Source of the DNA: Delphinapterus leucas | Lineage: Eukaryota; Chordata; Mammalia; Artiodactyla; Monodontidae | Length of the DNA stretch: 64,000 bases | Assembly (NCBI RefSeq): GCF_002288925.2 | Contig: NW_022098069.1 | Location: 80,486,608 to 80,550,607, forward strand | Reading direction: 5' to 3' | Shown here: in pieces, positions 1 through 10,999 of the stretch | Layout: the number at the start of each line of letters is the position of its first letter | Numbering within the stretch: position 1 is the first letter of the stretch | Program-made: the position numbers and the translations under genes | The notes under the pieces: model-generated | Database searches by the model: none | The model's input: only the letters and a program-made list of their open reading frames with translations | What the model was told of the DNA's origin: nothing

Positions 1-735
1 GAAATCAAGAAAACACTCCCATTTACCATTTCAACAAAAAGAATAAAATATCTAGGAATAAACCTACCTAAGGAGACAAAAGACCTGTATGCAGAAAATT
101 ATAAGACACTGATGAAAGAAATTAAAGATGATACAAATAGATGGAGAGATATACCATGTTCTTGGATTGCAAGAATCAATATTGTGAAAATGACTCTACT
201 ACCCAAAGCAATCTACAGATTCAATGCAATCCCTATCAAACTACCACTGGCATTCTTCACAGAACTAGAACAAAAAATTTCACAATGCGTATGGAAACAG
301 AAAAGACCCCAAATAGCCAAAGCAATCTTGAGAACGAAAAACGGAGCTGGAGGCATCAGGCTCCCTGACTTCAGACTATACTACAAAGCTACAGTAATCA
401 AGACAGTATGGTACTGGCAGAAAAACAGAAATATAGATCAATGGAACAGAATAGAAAGCCCAGAGATAAACCCACACACATATGGTCACCTTATCTTTGA
501 TAAAGGTGGCAGGAATGTACAGTGGAGAAAGGACAGCCTCTTCAATAAGTGGTGCTGGGAAAACTGGACAGGTACATGTAAAAGTATGAGATTAGATCAC
601 TCCCTAACACCATACACAAAAATAAGCTCAAAATGGATTAAAGACCTAAATGTAAGGCCAGAAACTATCAAACTCTTAGAGGAAAACATAGGCAGAACAC
701 TCTATGACATAAATCACAGCAAGATCCTTTTTTGA
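1..735 (+). pseudogene. L1 ORF2 remnant, frame open from the window edge to a frameshift
   Basis: In-frame from base 1 to a stop at 733-735, about 244 sense codons, covering the ORF2p segment just after the reverse-transcriptase palm. Alignment with the copy at 15430 shows six Ts here where the other has five, and the extra T produces the TGA stop. Downstream codons continue the homology in another frame (for example 1035-1409). This is a dead copy of a selfish element, not a host gene. Confidence 0.85.
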
Positions 736-775
736 CCCACCTCCTAGAGAAATGGAAATAAAAACAAAAATAAAC

Positions 776-843
776 AAATGGGATGAAACTTAATGAAACT
801 TAAAAGCTTAAATGGGATGAAACTTAATGAAACTTAAAAGCTT
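776..843 (+). repeat. Perfect 34-bp tandem duplication inside L1 ORF2
   Basis: Bases 776-809 and 810-843 are identical. Each unit itself contains a near-duplicate decamer (GATGAAACTT / AATGAAACTT). The related L1 at 15430-16919 has only one unit at this place, so the duplication arose in this copy after insertion or in its lineage. Confidence 0.95.
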
Positions 844-1697
844 TTGCACAGCAAAGGAAACCATAAAAAAGACCAAAAGACAGCCCTCAGAATGGGAGAA
901 AATATTTTCAAATGAAGCAACTGACAAAGGATTAATCTCCAAAATTTATAAGCAGCTCATGCAGCTCAATAACAACAAACAACCCAATCCAAAAATGGGC
1001 AGAGGACCTAAATAGACATTTCTCCAAAGAAGATATGCAGACTGCCAACAAACACATGAAAGAATGCTCAACATCATTAATCATTAGAGAAATGCAAATC
1101 AAAACTACAATGAGATATCATCTCACACCAGTCAGAATGGCCATCATCAAAAAATCTAGAAACAATAAATGCTGGAGAGGGTGTGGAGAAAAGGGAACAC
1201 TCTTGCACTGTTGGTGGGAATGTAAATTGATACAGCCACTGTGGAGAACAGTATGGAGGTTCCTTAAATATCTACAAATAGAACTACCATATGACCCAGC
1301 AATCCCACAACTGGGCATATACCCTGAGAAAACCATAATTCAAAAAGAGTCATGTACCAAAATGCCTTGCAGCTCTATTTACAATAGCCCGGAGATGGAA
1401 ACAACCTAAGTGTCCATCATTGGATGAATGGATAAAGCAGATGTGGCACATATATACAATGGAATATTACTCAGCCATAAAAAGAAACGACATTGAGCTA
1501 TTTGTAATGAGGTGGATAGACCTAGAGTCTGTCATACAGAGTGAAGTAAGTCAGAAAGAGAAAGACAAATACCATATGCTAACACATATATATGGAATTT
1601 AAGGGAAAAAAATGTCATGAAGAACCTAGGGGTAAGACGGGAATAAAGACACAGTCCTACTAGAGAATGGACTTGAGGATATGGGGAGGGGGAAGGG

Positions 1698-1727
1698 TTT
1701 CTATGGTTTTCTATGGTTTTCTATGTA
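1698..1727 (+). repeat. Three-copy decamer at the broken L1 3' UTR end
   Basis: Two exact copies of TTTCTATGGT (1698-1707, 1708-1717) are followed by TTTCTATGTA. The array starts exactly where homology to the 3' UTR of the L1 at 15430 ends, so the final roughly 280 bases and the poly-A tail have been replaced or lost. Confidence 0.85.
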
Positions 1728-1791
1728 TTTATGTGCACATATACATGCATGTACACCGGCATATTTTTCTTTGTATAAATGTGACTAAACA

Positions 1792-1986
1792 GGGCTTCCC
1801 TCGTGGCGCAGTGGTTGGGAGTCCGCCTGCCGATGCAGGGGTTCGTGCCCCGGTCCGGGAAGATCCCACATGCCGAGGAGCGGCTGAGCCCATGAGCCAT
1901 GGCTGCTGAGCCTGTGCGTCCAGAGCCTGTGCTCCACAACGGGAGAGACCAAAACAGTGAGAGGCCCGCGTACCGCAAAAAAAAAA
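1792..1986 (+). mobile_element. CHR-type tRNA-derived SINE
   Basis: The element begins GGGCTTCCC and carries a tRNA-like RNA polymerase III promoter: an A box (TGGCGCAGTGG, 1804-1814) and a B box (GGTTCGTGCCC, 1840-1850). It ends in a CCGC then A-rich tail. A 15-bp target-site duplication with one mismatch flanks it (1777-1791 and 1987-2001). Compared with the copy at 37223 it lacks several bases between the boxes. CHR SINEs are typical of cetaceans and mobilised by L1 in trans. Its frames are not genes. Confidence 0.95.
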
Positions 1987-2001
1987 AAATGTGACTATAC
2001 A

Positions 2002-2382
2002 ATAGGTTGTATTCTATGATTGAAAAAAAAACAACAAAACTTTGAACTCCTGGTTTCCTCTTCCACATGTAAGGAACTTAGAAACTGCCACTAATAACAA
2101 GTAAAAAGCTGAACAGACTAAAAAATCAACAACTCTTCTAGGACTCATAAGGTTGGAGAGACAAACAGGCAAATATAGGGAATCACAGCTCACCAGAGCA
2201 GAGATTCATGAGTAGAAATCACTATAGGAACCAATGCCAGGTTAGGAAGATATAAACTGTAACTGACAAATCACTAAAGGCTCAATGTGGACAATTCTGA
2301 GCGTTAACAACTGGGGGGGATGGCAAAAGAATGATGAAAAACTCCTGGAATGACAAAAAGTATCACACGCGCACACACACAC
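2002..2382. other. Unassigned AT-rich stretch with short (AC) run
   Basis: No recognisable repeat or gene in most of it. A short CGCGCACACACACAC-like tract at about 2366-2384 abuts the older L1 that follows. Confidence 0.5.
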
Positions 2383-4445
2383 AAACCTCCTGGAACTAAT
2401 AAGCAACTATAGCAAAATTGCAGGATATAAGTTTAATACACAAAGTCAATCACTTTCCTGTATTCTAGCAATGAACAAATGGAGCTTGATATTAAACACA
2501 ATGCCATTTACCTTAGCTTCCAAAAATGCAGTTTATCTAAGTATTTTTCCAACAAAATGTATACAAGGTTTACATGAGAAAAACTACAAAACACTGATGA
2601 ACAAAATCAAAAAATAACTAAATAAATGGAGAGATATTCCTGTTTATGGAAAGGAAGACTCAATATGTCAAGATGTCAGTCCTTCCTTCCCACTTTGATC
2701 TATAGATTCAATGCAATCTCAGACAAAATTCCAGCAAGTTATTTTGTGCATATTGACAAAATGATTCTAAAGTTTATATGGAGAGACAAAAGATTCAGAA
2801 CAACCAACACAATACTGAAGAAGAACAAAATTAGAAGACTGACACTACACAACTTAAAGACTTACTACAAACCTACACTAAGAAAGACAGTGTAGTATTG
2901 GCAAAATAATAGACAAATAGAACAGAATAGAGAGCCCAGAAATATACCCACATATATGTGGTCAACTGATCTTTGACAAAGGAGAAGAGGTAAAACAATG
3001 AAGCAAAGACAGTCTTTTCAATAAATGGTGCTGAAACATCCACAAGGAAAAAAATGAATCTGAACACAAAACTAATAACCTTCACAAAAATTAACTAAAA
3101 ATGCATCATAGACCTAAATATGAAATGCAAAACTATAAAACTCCTAGAAGATAACATAGGAGAAAACTTAGATGACTTGGGTATAGCAATGGCTTTTTAT
3201 ATACAACTATAAAGGTATGTTCCATGAAAGAAACAATTGATAAGGTAGACTTTATTAAAATTTAAAACTTCTGCTCTGTGAAAGACAATGTCAAGAGAAT
3301 GAGAAAAGAAGCCACAGGCTGCAAGAAAATATTTGCAAAAGACACATCTGATAAAGGACAGTTATCCAAAATATTAAGAAAAAAACTTTAAAAACTCAAT
3401 AGTAAGAAAACAAATAACCCAATTAAAAAATCAGCTGAAGACCATAGCAGATACCTCCCCAAAGAAGCTAAACAGCTGACAAATCACCATGTAAAAAGAT
3501 GCTTCACATCATATGTCATCAGGGAAATGCAAATTAAAACAACATTGAGATGCCACTACATACCTATCAGAATGGGCAAAATTCGAAAGACTGACAACAC
3601 CAGCTAATGAAGATGTAGAGCAACAGGAAATCTCATTCATTGCTGATGGGAATGCAAAATGGTACAACCACTTTGGAGGACAGTTTGTTCGTTTCTTACA
3701 AAAGTAAGCATATTCTCACCATAAGACACAGAAATCATGCTCCTTGATGTTTACCCAAAGGATCTGAAAACTTATGTCCACACAAAAACACTCACATGAA
3801 TGTTTATAGCAGTTTTGCTCATAATTGCCAAAAAATTGGAAGCAATCAAAATGTCCTTCAGTGGATGAATGAGTAAATAAACTGTGGTACATCCAGGCAA
3901 TGGAATATTATTCAGCATAAAAAAGAAATGAGCTACCAAGCAATGAAAAGATATGGAGAATCTTTAATGCATATTACTAAATGAAAGAAGCCAGTCTGAA
4001 AAGGTTACATACTGTATGATTCCAAGTATATGACATTCTGGAAAAGGCAAAACTATGGAGAGTAAAAAGATCAGTGGTTGCTAAGGGTGGGGGTGAGGGA
4101 GGGGATGAATAGGCTGAGCATAGAGGATTTATACAGCAATGAAAATACTCTGTATGATATTAAAATGATGGGTACATGTCATTATACATTTGTCCAACTC
4201 ATAGAGTAAGCTATGTACTTACTAAGGAATGTACCAAGGTAAGCTATGTACTTTGGGTGATTATGATATGTCATGGTAGGTTCATCAATTGTAACGAATG
4301 TACCGCTTTGTTATGGGATGTTGATGACAGCAGAAGTCGTGCATGTATGGTAGCAGGGGATATAGTACACGGAAAATCTCTTGTACTTTCTGCTCAATAT
4401 TACTTTGAACCTAAAACTGCTCTAAAAAGTAAAAATCTAAAGAAA
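2383..4445 (+). mobile_element. Old L1 (L1M-type), ORF2 3' half and 3' UTR, heavily decayed
   Basis: Nucleotide-level recognition of L1 ORF2: a block coding FNAI then KFIWRDKR near 2707-2800, followed by TTACTACAAACCT and AGAGCCCAGAAATA. The end contains the typical old 3' UTR with TATACATTTGTCC and AAAACTGCTCTAAAAA. Numerous stops and indels make it non-coding. It is homologous to the element at 46773-48645 over its whole length and clearly older than the L1 at 1-1697. No target-site duplication seen. Confidence 0.85.
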
Positions 4446-4713
4446 ACTAAACTGTCAAACGATCTGCTTTCCTAGAAAAAAAACCCCACATTTTTAAAGA
4501 TTCATAATTAGAGCTATATCTAAGCAACTTTCCTACTATTTATTGGCCATTAACATTTATTCATTGTGCAATGTCTACTCATGATTTGTTTCCATTTTTT
4601 TCTTTTTTAAGTAAGACCTCTTTATAGCTTTCCTTTTTTTGTTGCATATATTGGAAATATTTTTTGTCTAGGCTCTCAACTGAGTTTTGTTTCATGGTTC
4701 GTGTTATTATAAG
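4446..4713. other. Unassigned AT-rich stretch
   Basis: T-rich sequence between the old L1 and the LTR. I see no gene, motif or named repeat. Confidence 0.5.
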
Positions 4714-5247
4714 TGTTACCAAACAAACTGAATTCAGGTCCACTCACCTGACCCAAAACAAAGCCAATCTACTGACTCCGAGTTGTGGGGAAAGAAAGTA
4801 CAAAATTTATGGCAAGGCACCAAACTCCTGATGGCTTTCAGGCAAGGGCTTTTAAAGGCAACATCAAGGGATATGAGTCATAGGATCTGTGACTGGCTCA
4901 TGGACGCTTTTCTGACTGGCTGCTGGTGAGGTAACAGAGTATGTTTCAGGAATCTTAATTATCCACCGACTGGTTGGAACCAGTCGGTGGATTGTATGTG
5001 CTTATACTCAGCATGTAGTCACCATCCTCTACTGGGCAAGGTCTTAGTTTCTTCAGAACAGCTCAAAGATATATGTTAGATTGTTATCTATACCCCTTCA
5101 GGAGGAACTAGGAGTCCTGTGACTCTATTGTTCTAATTAACTGCTTAAGTCTGCTCTTTGGAACTTGGGGAAGGCCAAACAAAAAGCAGACACAGAGGGG
5201 CTTGTACAGGGGAAGGCCCTGAAGGATCCAGCTTGGTTTCATAAACA
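4714..5247 (-). mobile_element. Class-I-like (ERV1) LTR, antisense, probably solo
   Basis: Read on the minus strand, it has a TATA-like TTTAAAAG, then CTGAAAGCCATCAGG, a CATAAA poly-A-like signal, a CAGTAGATTGGC block and a terminal TGGTAACA, the arrangement of U3-R-U5 in gammaretrovirus-like mammalian LTRs. The plus-strand left edge (TGTTACC at 4714) is well placed. The right edge at 5247 is chosen from a TG..CA pair and is less sure, with no convincing 4-bp duplication. No internal retroviral sequence lies next to it, so a solo LTR made by recombination is likely. A perfect hairpin sits inside (4961-4992). Confidence 0.65.
4961..4992. repeat. Perfect inverted repeat, 15-bp arms, 2-base spacer
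   Basis: ATCCACCGACTGGTT (4961-4975), spacer GG, then its exact reverse complement (4978-4992). It lies in the U3 portion of the antisense LTR. Arm GC content is higher than the surroundings. Confidence 0.97.
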
Positions 5248-5611
5248 GTTTTAATTTTATAGGATCAAATCATCATGCTGATCTCCTTAACGTGAGTGTA
5301 ATTCATATAAACTACTTCATAGTGTCTCTCATGGATGTGCATTACAATCTTGTGTAAGAAATGCCATTGTAATTTAGAATTACCCCATTCATATCCAATG
5401 TTTAAAACGTGAAAATCTCACACTAGAGTATTTTTATCTGATAATCTTCAGCAGTCATTGGGAAAGAGACAATATGTGGGTTTTGCATTTCACATGACCC
5501 TAAGTTACTAATTCTATGATTCTGAGGTGAAGTGTAGAAGGATCTTAAAAGTTCTTTCAAACACACAGACACACACAAGTGTGTATGCATGTGCCTGTTT
5601 GTGTGTGTCCA
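5248..5611. other. Unassigned stretch with short CA/TG runs
   Basis: No gene seen. About 5560-5611 holds an interrupted (CA)n followed by (TG)n, which can pair with each other. Confidence 0.5.
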
Positions 5612-6190
5612 GTGGGTCCCTAAGACCACCTTCCTGTTTAATGATTCACCAGAAGGACTCACAGAACTCAGAAAAGTTGATATACTCCCAGCTACAGTAT
5701 ATTATTGTGAACAGAAACTGACTGAAATTAGCGAAGGAAAAAGGGCATAAGGCAGCATTCAGGTGAGACAGGCACAAGCTTCCAGTTGTATTCTCCCAGT
5801 GGAGTTATGCGGACAATACTCAATCTCCCCAGTAAATATGTGTGACGATACGTATGGAGTGTTGCCAACCATGGAGGCTCATCCAAGACTGGTGACCAGG
5901 GATTTTATTGGGGGTTGTTCATGGAGGCATGGAGCGCCTGCATGCCTGGCTTTATTTCTTCAGTCTCCAGTCCCTCCAGAAGTCAAACTGATACTGCATG
6001 GCCCAAGAACTCCACCTTAAATTAGCTTGTTAGCATAGACTACCTGGTGTGGCCCAAGACCCCAGGTAAACAAAAACACTCTTACTAAGCAAGAAACTCC
6101 AAGGTTTTAGAAGTTATGTCCCAGGACATATTTGGAATGTATAGGGTTTGTACAACCCAGGCCACACTGAGTTAATTCTTTCCTACACAG
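5612..6190 (-). mobile_element. Antisense LTR-like element (possibly ERVL/MER21-type)
   Basis: Recognised from widespread eutherian blocks: AAGACCACCTTCCTG, GGACTCACAGAACTCAG, CAGGCACAAGCTTCC, then GGGATTTTATTGGGGG (an AATAAA on the minus strand) and AGACTACCTGGTGTGGCCC. The arrangement suggests an LTR on the minus strand. The family assignment is from memory and weak. Short open frames here are incidental. Confidence 0.45.
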
Positions 6191-6225
6191 TGTATAACTT
6201 GTCAACTAAATGGATATTACAGAGA

Positions 6226-6256
6226 TACTAATTAGAAACATACTAATTAGAAACAT
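6226..6256 (+). repeat. 15-bp tandem duplication
   Basis: The unit ATACTAATTAGAAAC occurs twice in a row. This is a simple local slippage or duplication. Confidence 0.9.
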
Positions 6257-7991
6257 GACTGAAAAAAAGTCAATATGCTTCTTACTTTTAATGTCCTAAA
6301 ATAAATTAATAAATAACATTTGAAAATATGGCCATTTTCAAACTTCAAAACAACAGTGAATGATGATCTATTGTCCTGCTTTTTAGAAAAATTTAAATTT
6401 CCTCCAATGGTAGAAGAGGCATATTGTGGAAAATCTCACTTGTCATTTTCCATAAAGTTAAGAAACACGATGAGCAATTAGAAGACACAATGATGTACCG
6501 CAATCTCCAGAAACCTCTTGAGAGTATCAGAAAAATATCCTATTTAAATATTGGGAAGTAAGGAAGTTAATCTGGTCTGATCTGTGCAACTTGGCCTTTG
6601 AATACTTAAGTTGCTGTCAATCTTCCTTTCTGAATTAATGTTTAGCACAGCAGGAAATACCAACTTATGCAAAACTAAACTGCTGCCAATAAGAAAAGAA
6701 ATGAAGAAGGAGTTTTCTGTTTGCAAAAAGACACTTTTACTGTCAAAAGATATTTCATGATTTTAAAGATACCTTTGTAAGTATGCAAATAAAATGAATT
6801 TTAGCTGTGTAATCTATAAACTGCTGCTATAATAAGACATTAAATGAAGGGAATTTACTTTTCCTCTATATGTTCTAATACTGTGTAAGTAGAGGGGCCA
6901 TTGTAGTGCTCCAAAGACATAATTTATGAGATAACAAAAAATAAATTTCTTCAAAGATCAAGTCATGTGTTTGAATATAATTAGTAATGTGCTAACAATG
7001 CAACGCATCAGTAAAATATTCATTTCTTAATCATGGCTTTGCAAATATACTAGGCATAATTTTTTCCTTATGCACTTTAACCTTATGCTAATTAAGGCCT
7101 TGATTGACTCAGTAAATAATTTAGGGGAACTAAATCATCAACTGTTATTCCAATTTATTTTCTTACTCTTTTTAATACTGAGATGGCTTTAAGAGTGGCT
7201 AATTTATGAAAAAGAAAAAAGAAAACAGCATAAACATCCTACTGATGATTGCGAAGGAATGTTGTATCAGTAACATATTCCCCAAATTCTGTCCAAAATT
7301 AACAGTACTTTTTTAACAATGGCCAATCTCTTTTGAATAAAATAGAATATACTCTAGATTTTTTTAACATAAAAGGAACAAATGGTGATGAAATAAAAAT
7401 ACACACTTTAAGGCAAGACAATAAAAATTTAAACATAACACTTTTCCTCTGCCCTTTGGCCTCCTCCCTCCCCTCTAGTGTGCATTGTGCAGCTGCATTA
7501 TGTGTTAACGCGACCTCCCCAAAGTTAGAAATACCTGCTCAACCATGAAGATCAATTTTTCTTCTTCTGGCACCAGCTATGTAAACTCCTTAGAAGATAA
7601 CATTCCTTTCTTAATCCTGTAAGGGGTCACGATGATGCACCACTTGCCTTTTACATGTAGTCATCTTTGGTGAACTTTATGTACAATGACAATATATCAT
7701 TTCCCTTAAGGACAGTGACTGGTGCAGAACAGACTGATCAGAGGACCTGGGGAGATACTGGTCCACACCTAATGGAAACTCTTAGCTTAAATACTTACTT
7801 ATGACCTTATTCATGTTACTAGCTATATTACTTGTATTCTGCCTATTTTACAAGATTACTGTTTCTTGCATTACCAAATGTGTGACTGACTGAGCCTCAG
7901 ATAAAATTAATGATGATTAGGCAACTTGAAATGATTGATGAAAAATATAGTTCCATAAGATAGATGATTGTGTAATAGTGTAACTCTAGCA
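6257..7991. other. Unassigned AT-rich single-copy-looking sequence
   Basis: I recognise no repeat family, exon or RNA. The longest frames are under 75 codons and lack any homology I can see. A candidate for comparison with other mammals for conserved non-coding blocks. Confidence 0.4.
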
Positions 7992-8813
7992 TGTGGGAAG
8001 AAGCAACAAGAGGGAACAATTTCCTGGACCATAACAGACTAGAAAGATAGGTGGTCCAGAGGCTTTTTGTTACTGTTAACAGGGCCTAGTCCAGTAATAG
8101 CACACTGAGTAGTCTATCAACAAAATCCTCACCTGACCTGGGAATGAGCATTCCTAGTGCCATGGGACAAATTGATTACAAAATGCTCCCAAACCTTAGT
8201 GGAAATTAAGAACCGAAGAAAAGGGACTGCAAAATAGAGAATGTTGCCTACCATCCAGTTCTACAATAATCAAGTCATTAGTCACTGCCGTCGCTGATAT
8301 ACAATATACCCTAAAAGGAGTTCAGAGTGAAGGTCAGGGAAAAGTCTGGGAAAACTGACTGAACACGTCCTCAGATAGTTAAATATTTTCAGGAGAAGAT
8401 TTTGTGAACCCTGTTTCTTGCATCTTCCCGTACTTAGAAAAGCACTAAAATGGGAGGGAAGTCCAAAAGGGAGGGAATATCTGTATGTGTATGGCTGATT
8501 CATTTTGTTGTGCAGTGGAGGCTAACACAACATTATAAAGCAACCATACTCCAATAAAAATTAATAAAAAACAAAAAGAAAAGCACTAAACAATTAACTA
8601 TAGCCAGCAGCAACCTTCTACTGAGACATGTGCTTGACTGCATGTACCCCTTCACCAAAATCACATATATACTGTGCTCACCCTTTACCTCTTCGGAACA
8701 GTTTTCAAAGCTCTCTGAGAGACCAACTCCTGGGTTATAATGCTCAGGTTGGCTCAAATAAAATTTTCCATTGCTTTCTTAGATTGACTATTGATTCATG
8801 TTTTTCATTGACA
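7992..8813 (+). mobile_element. Class-I-like LTR, split by a small L1 tail
   Basis: The first part (7992-8449) reads like an LTR U3 (TGTGGGAAGAAGCAACAAGA, GGTGGTCCAGAGGC, AAGAACCGAAGAAAAGGG). The second (8577-8813) has the R-U5 hallmarks of mammalian gammaretrovirus-like LTRs: CCTCTTCGGAACAGTTTTC, CTCTCTGAGAGACC, and an AATAAA signal at 8757-8762. The 127-bp L1 tail at 8450-8576 separates them. Outer edges are approximate and no flanking duplication was found. No pol or env sequence follows. Confidence 0.6.
8450..8576 (+). mobile_element. Very short 5'-truncated L1 with target-site duplication
   Basis: Only the last part of the L1 3' UTR is present (GCTGATTCATTTTGTTGTG, ACTCCAATAAAAATTAAT and an A-rich tail), matching 16817-16919. 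A perfect 14-bp duplication AGAAAAGCACTAAA lies at 8436-8449 and 8577-8590. This is a clean target-primed insertion into the LTR. Confidence 0.93.
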
Positions 8814-8988
8814 ATGGTATTCAGTTCATATGATAAAGGCATTTTAAAAGTTTTTTGAGAAATACTGTATACATGCAGGGTATTGAATAATATCTTATTT
8901 TACTTGATAAAGATTACTTGGTCTTTCTCATTCTTAGAAAAAAAAAAAGTCCCCAATAATTCAGTATTTCTGCAATTATTAGGTAGGC
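8814..8988. other. Unassigned stretch
   Basis: AT-rich, with an A11 run near 8938-8948. Nothing recognised. Confidence 0.5.
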
Positions 8989-9190
8989 AGTAGAGTGTGA
9001 CTGTTAAGATCCAGGCATTGGAGTCAGATTAGCTGGATTCTAATTTTATCTGCGGCAGTTACTAGCTGTAAAAATATTAGTGGTGGGATACCAATAAGAT
9101 GCAAGTAATATGGATTTTTGAGCATTAAATAAGCTAATCCATGAGAAGAACCTGGCACTTTATTGGTATGCAATAAATATCACCTACTTT
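8989..9190 (+). mobile_element. MIR (tRNA-derived ancient SINE)
   Basis: Matches MIR in order: GGCAGTAGAGTGTGACTGTT (the 'tagtggttaagagc' zone), GGAGTCAGATTAGCTGG, TTACTAGCTGTAAAAA, GAACCTGGCAC, and the TGCAATAAATAT end. Strongly diverged, as expected of a pre-eutherian element. Confidence 0.75.
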
Positions 9191-9244
9191 TATTTCTTTG
9201 TTTGCTTTGTTAACTTGAACAAGCTCCAGAATATTCACAGAACT

Positions 9245-9510
9245 GACCCAAAATGTATTTCTTGACCCTAAATATGTTTTGAATAATTCTGTCTCCATAG
9301 TGGCAACTATATGGTGCTGTAATAGAACTTTCTGCAGTGATGGAAAGATTCTATCATCTATGCTATCCAATTTAGTCACCAATAGCCAAGTGACAGGTAC
9401 AACCAAGGAACTATATTTTTAATTAAACTTACTCTTAATTAATTTAATTTAATTAGCTGCATGTGACTAGTGGCTACAGTACTGTAAGGCATAGGGCTAT
9501 ATGCATTATT
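9245..9510. mobile_element. hAT-like (MER) DNA transposon fragment
   Basis: Contains ACTTTCTGCAGTGATGGAAA, the TAATTAAACTTACTCTTAAT / AATTTAATTTAATTAG zone and GCATGTGACTAGTGGCTACA, a constellation seen in a very common short eutherian DNA transposon. I cannot name the exact family. Orientation is left open. Confidence 0.4.
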
Positions 9511-10231
9511 CTTTAAAATATTTCTCAGCTACAACAAGATGTTTCCAGCTATTCCTGTAAAGTAAAGCGATTCAATTGCGCTTGAATTTAGGAAGGCAAT
9601 ATCCTGGTTTGTTTAGAGATCTTTTTTTTAGACACAAGATTAGTGTTTTTCCTCTGTTCAACTGTAGAGTAATTAAAGCTCGACTTCATTTTGGAATCCT
9701 GGGTTACAGAAGCAGAACTACCTGCTGACCACAGTCTTGAAATTCTACATGGACATTATCACCTGATTCAGGCCCTTTAGTACAAAGCAGACTCCTGCCC
9801 CTTGGTGAACACAGAAGTAGCACAGAGCTCAGGCGTCTAAGGATCGGGGTACATAACCATGGCAGGTCCAGAATGTCTCCTGAGTGACACTAGATGGCTT
9901 CCAGAAGCAAGGAACCAATTGAAGGTCTCTCTCAGGACTTCTCTGCCATAAGATATCATTCCTCTAATATCATTTAACATTCTCTGAAGCTTGCCATTGG
10001 CCAAGTCCGGCTGAAGGCTGGAAGGTATGAGAGCTCTGCTGATTCTGGCCATACAGCTCTGCCTCTTAGGCAGAGGATAGGGAGGAAAAGGATGGAGAGA
10101 GGCCTTGCACAGGCAAGTGGAAGATATGAAATATATTCAATTTACAACCTGAAACTGTGATAGAAACCTAGGGAGCTATGGCAGAATCCTATTCTCAAAC
10201 CATGTATGTAAGCCTGCAAGGAGATAAAATA
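9511..10231. other. Unassigned stretch
   Basis: No repeat or coding sequence recognised. The frames of 60-70 codons have no support. Confidence 0.4.
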
Positions 10232-10364
10232 ATGTGATTTCAGGCACATTATTAACTAGCTATGTGATTTGGGCAAGTTAATTAATTCTCTGCACGGGCT
10301 TTTGCATATCTATTGTGTATAAGATGAGAGCCTAGAAGTGCATTATCTCTAAGGTATCTTCCAG
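10232..10364 (+). repeat. Local duplication, copy A (MIR-related)
   Basis: 133 bases from ATGTGATTTCAGGCA to GGTATCTTCCAG, matching copy B at 11000-11132 without any indel and with about a dozen substitutions counted by eye. The content resembles the middle of MIR (CTAGCTATGTGATTTGGGCA). MIR copies are normally far more diverged from each other, so the pair reflects a later local duplication or gene conversion. Confidence 0.9.
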
Positions 10365-10999
10365 GTTTGTTTACATAGACTTCTTGGCCTGAATTCCCTG
10401 TATTTGGTGATAAGGGTGTCTGTCCTTCCATCTCTAGATGTAGGGAGTATACCTTTCACATGAGAGATTGATTTCTTACTTTCAGGGAGACAGGAAGGTC
10501 AGAGTGTCCCTCTTATACGGGCCATTTCTTAAGTAACTTTAATTCAAAATAATCAATATGCCATTGAGGGACATTTTAGGGCAGCCTATTCTGGGACCCA
10601 ACAAAGGTGTGGACCACTTTCCTACAATCAAAATCTGAGAATACAAGTAATAAGTAATTTCTTAGTAGGAGCACTTTAATTTTTCAAAATACAACAAAGG
10701 GCAATTGAAATGAAATTCATGAGATTTACTAATTGCCTACTGGCCTGATTTGTACAGAAATACTTCCAAGAGAAGCTGACTACCACAGTGATACACTCCT
10801 TTTATTGATTACAAGTACATTCACATAACTGATCCAGTGAAGTATTAACTGGCCTATTGTTTTCCACAGTCTCAGGTCAATTTCCATTTTTCATTTTTAG
10901 TGAAAAATTCTCTGAATTATCAGAGAGTAGAAACAAAACTGGAGTTGGCAGTGCTTTGTAGTGGAGACATGGATTCAAGATTGCTGCCACTGCCTAGTT
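10365..10999. other. Unassigned stretch between the two duplicated copies
   Basis: About 635 bases of AT-rich sequence with no recognised feature. It is not itself duplicated on either side. Confidence 0.5.

Larger units (their letters stand above)
1..1697 (+). mobile_element. LINE-1 (L1), 3' part of ORF2 plus partial 3' UTR
   Basis: Non-LTR retrotransposon copy that runs in from the left edge. It encodes the region downstream of the reverse-transcriptase active site and the C-terminal cysteine-rich segment of ORF2p. Reading from base 1, the frame is open to 735 and shows the L1 signatures [12 protein letters not shown] and FNAIPIKLP. Further on, after frame changes, the C-terminal C-x3-C-x7-H-x4-C motif is readable at about 1170-1223. 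The sequence matches the second L1 at 15430-16919 closely, which reveals the lesions here: an extra T in the T run near 731, a 34-bp tandem duplication at 776-843, and a short deletion near 1365. The 3' UTR stops abruptly at about 1697 without a poly-A tail. The copy cannot make ORF2p. Confidence 0.93.

Noticed and set aside
1804..1850. A tRNA gene from the A-box and B-box pair
   Set aside because: The flanking body, A tail and target-site duplications show it is a tRNA-derived SINE with no intact cloverleaf.
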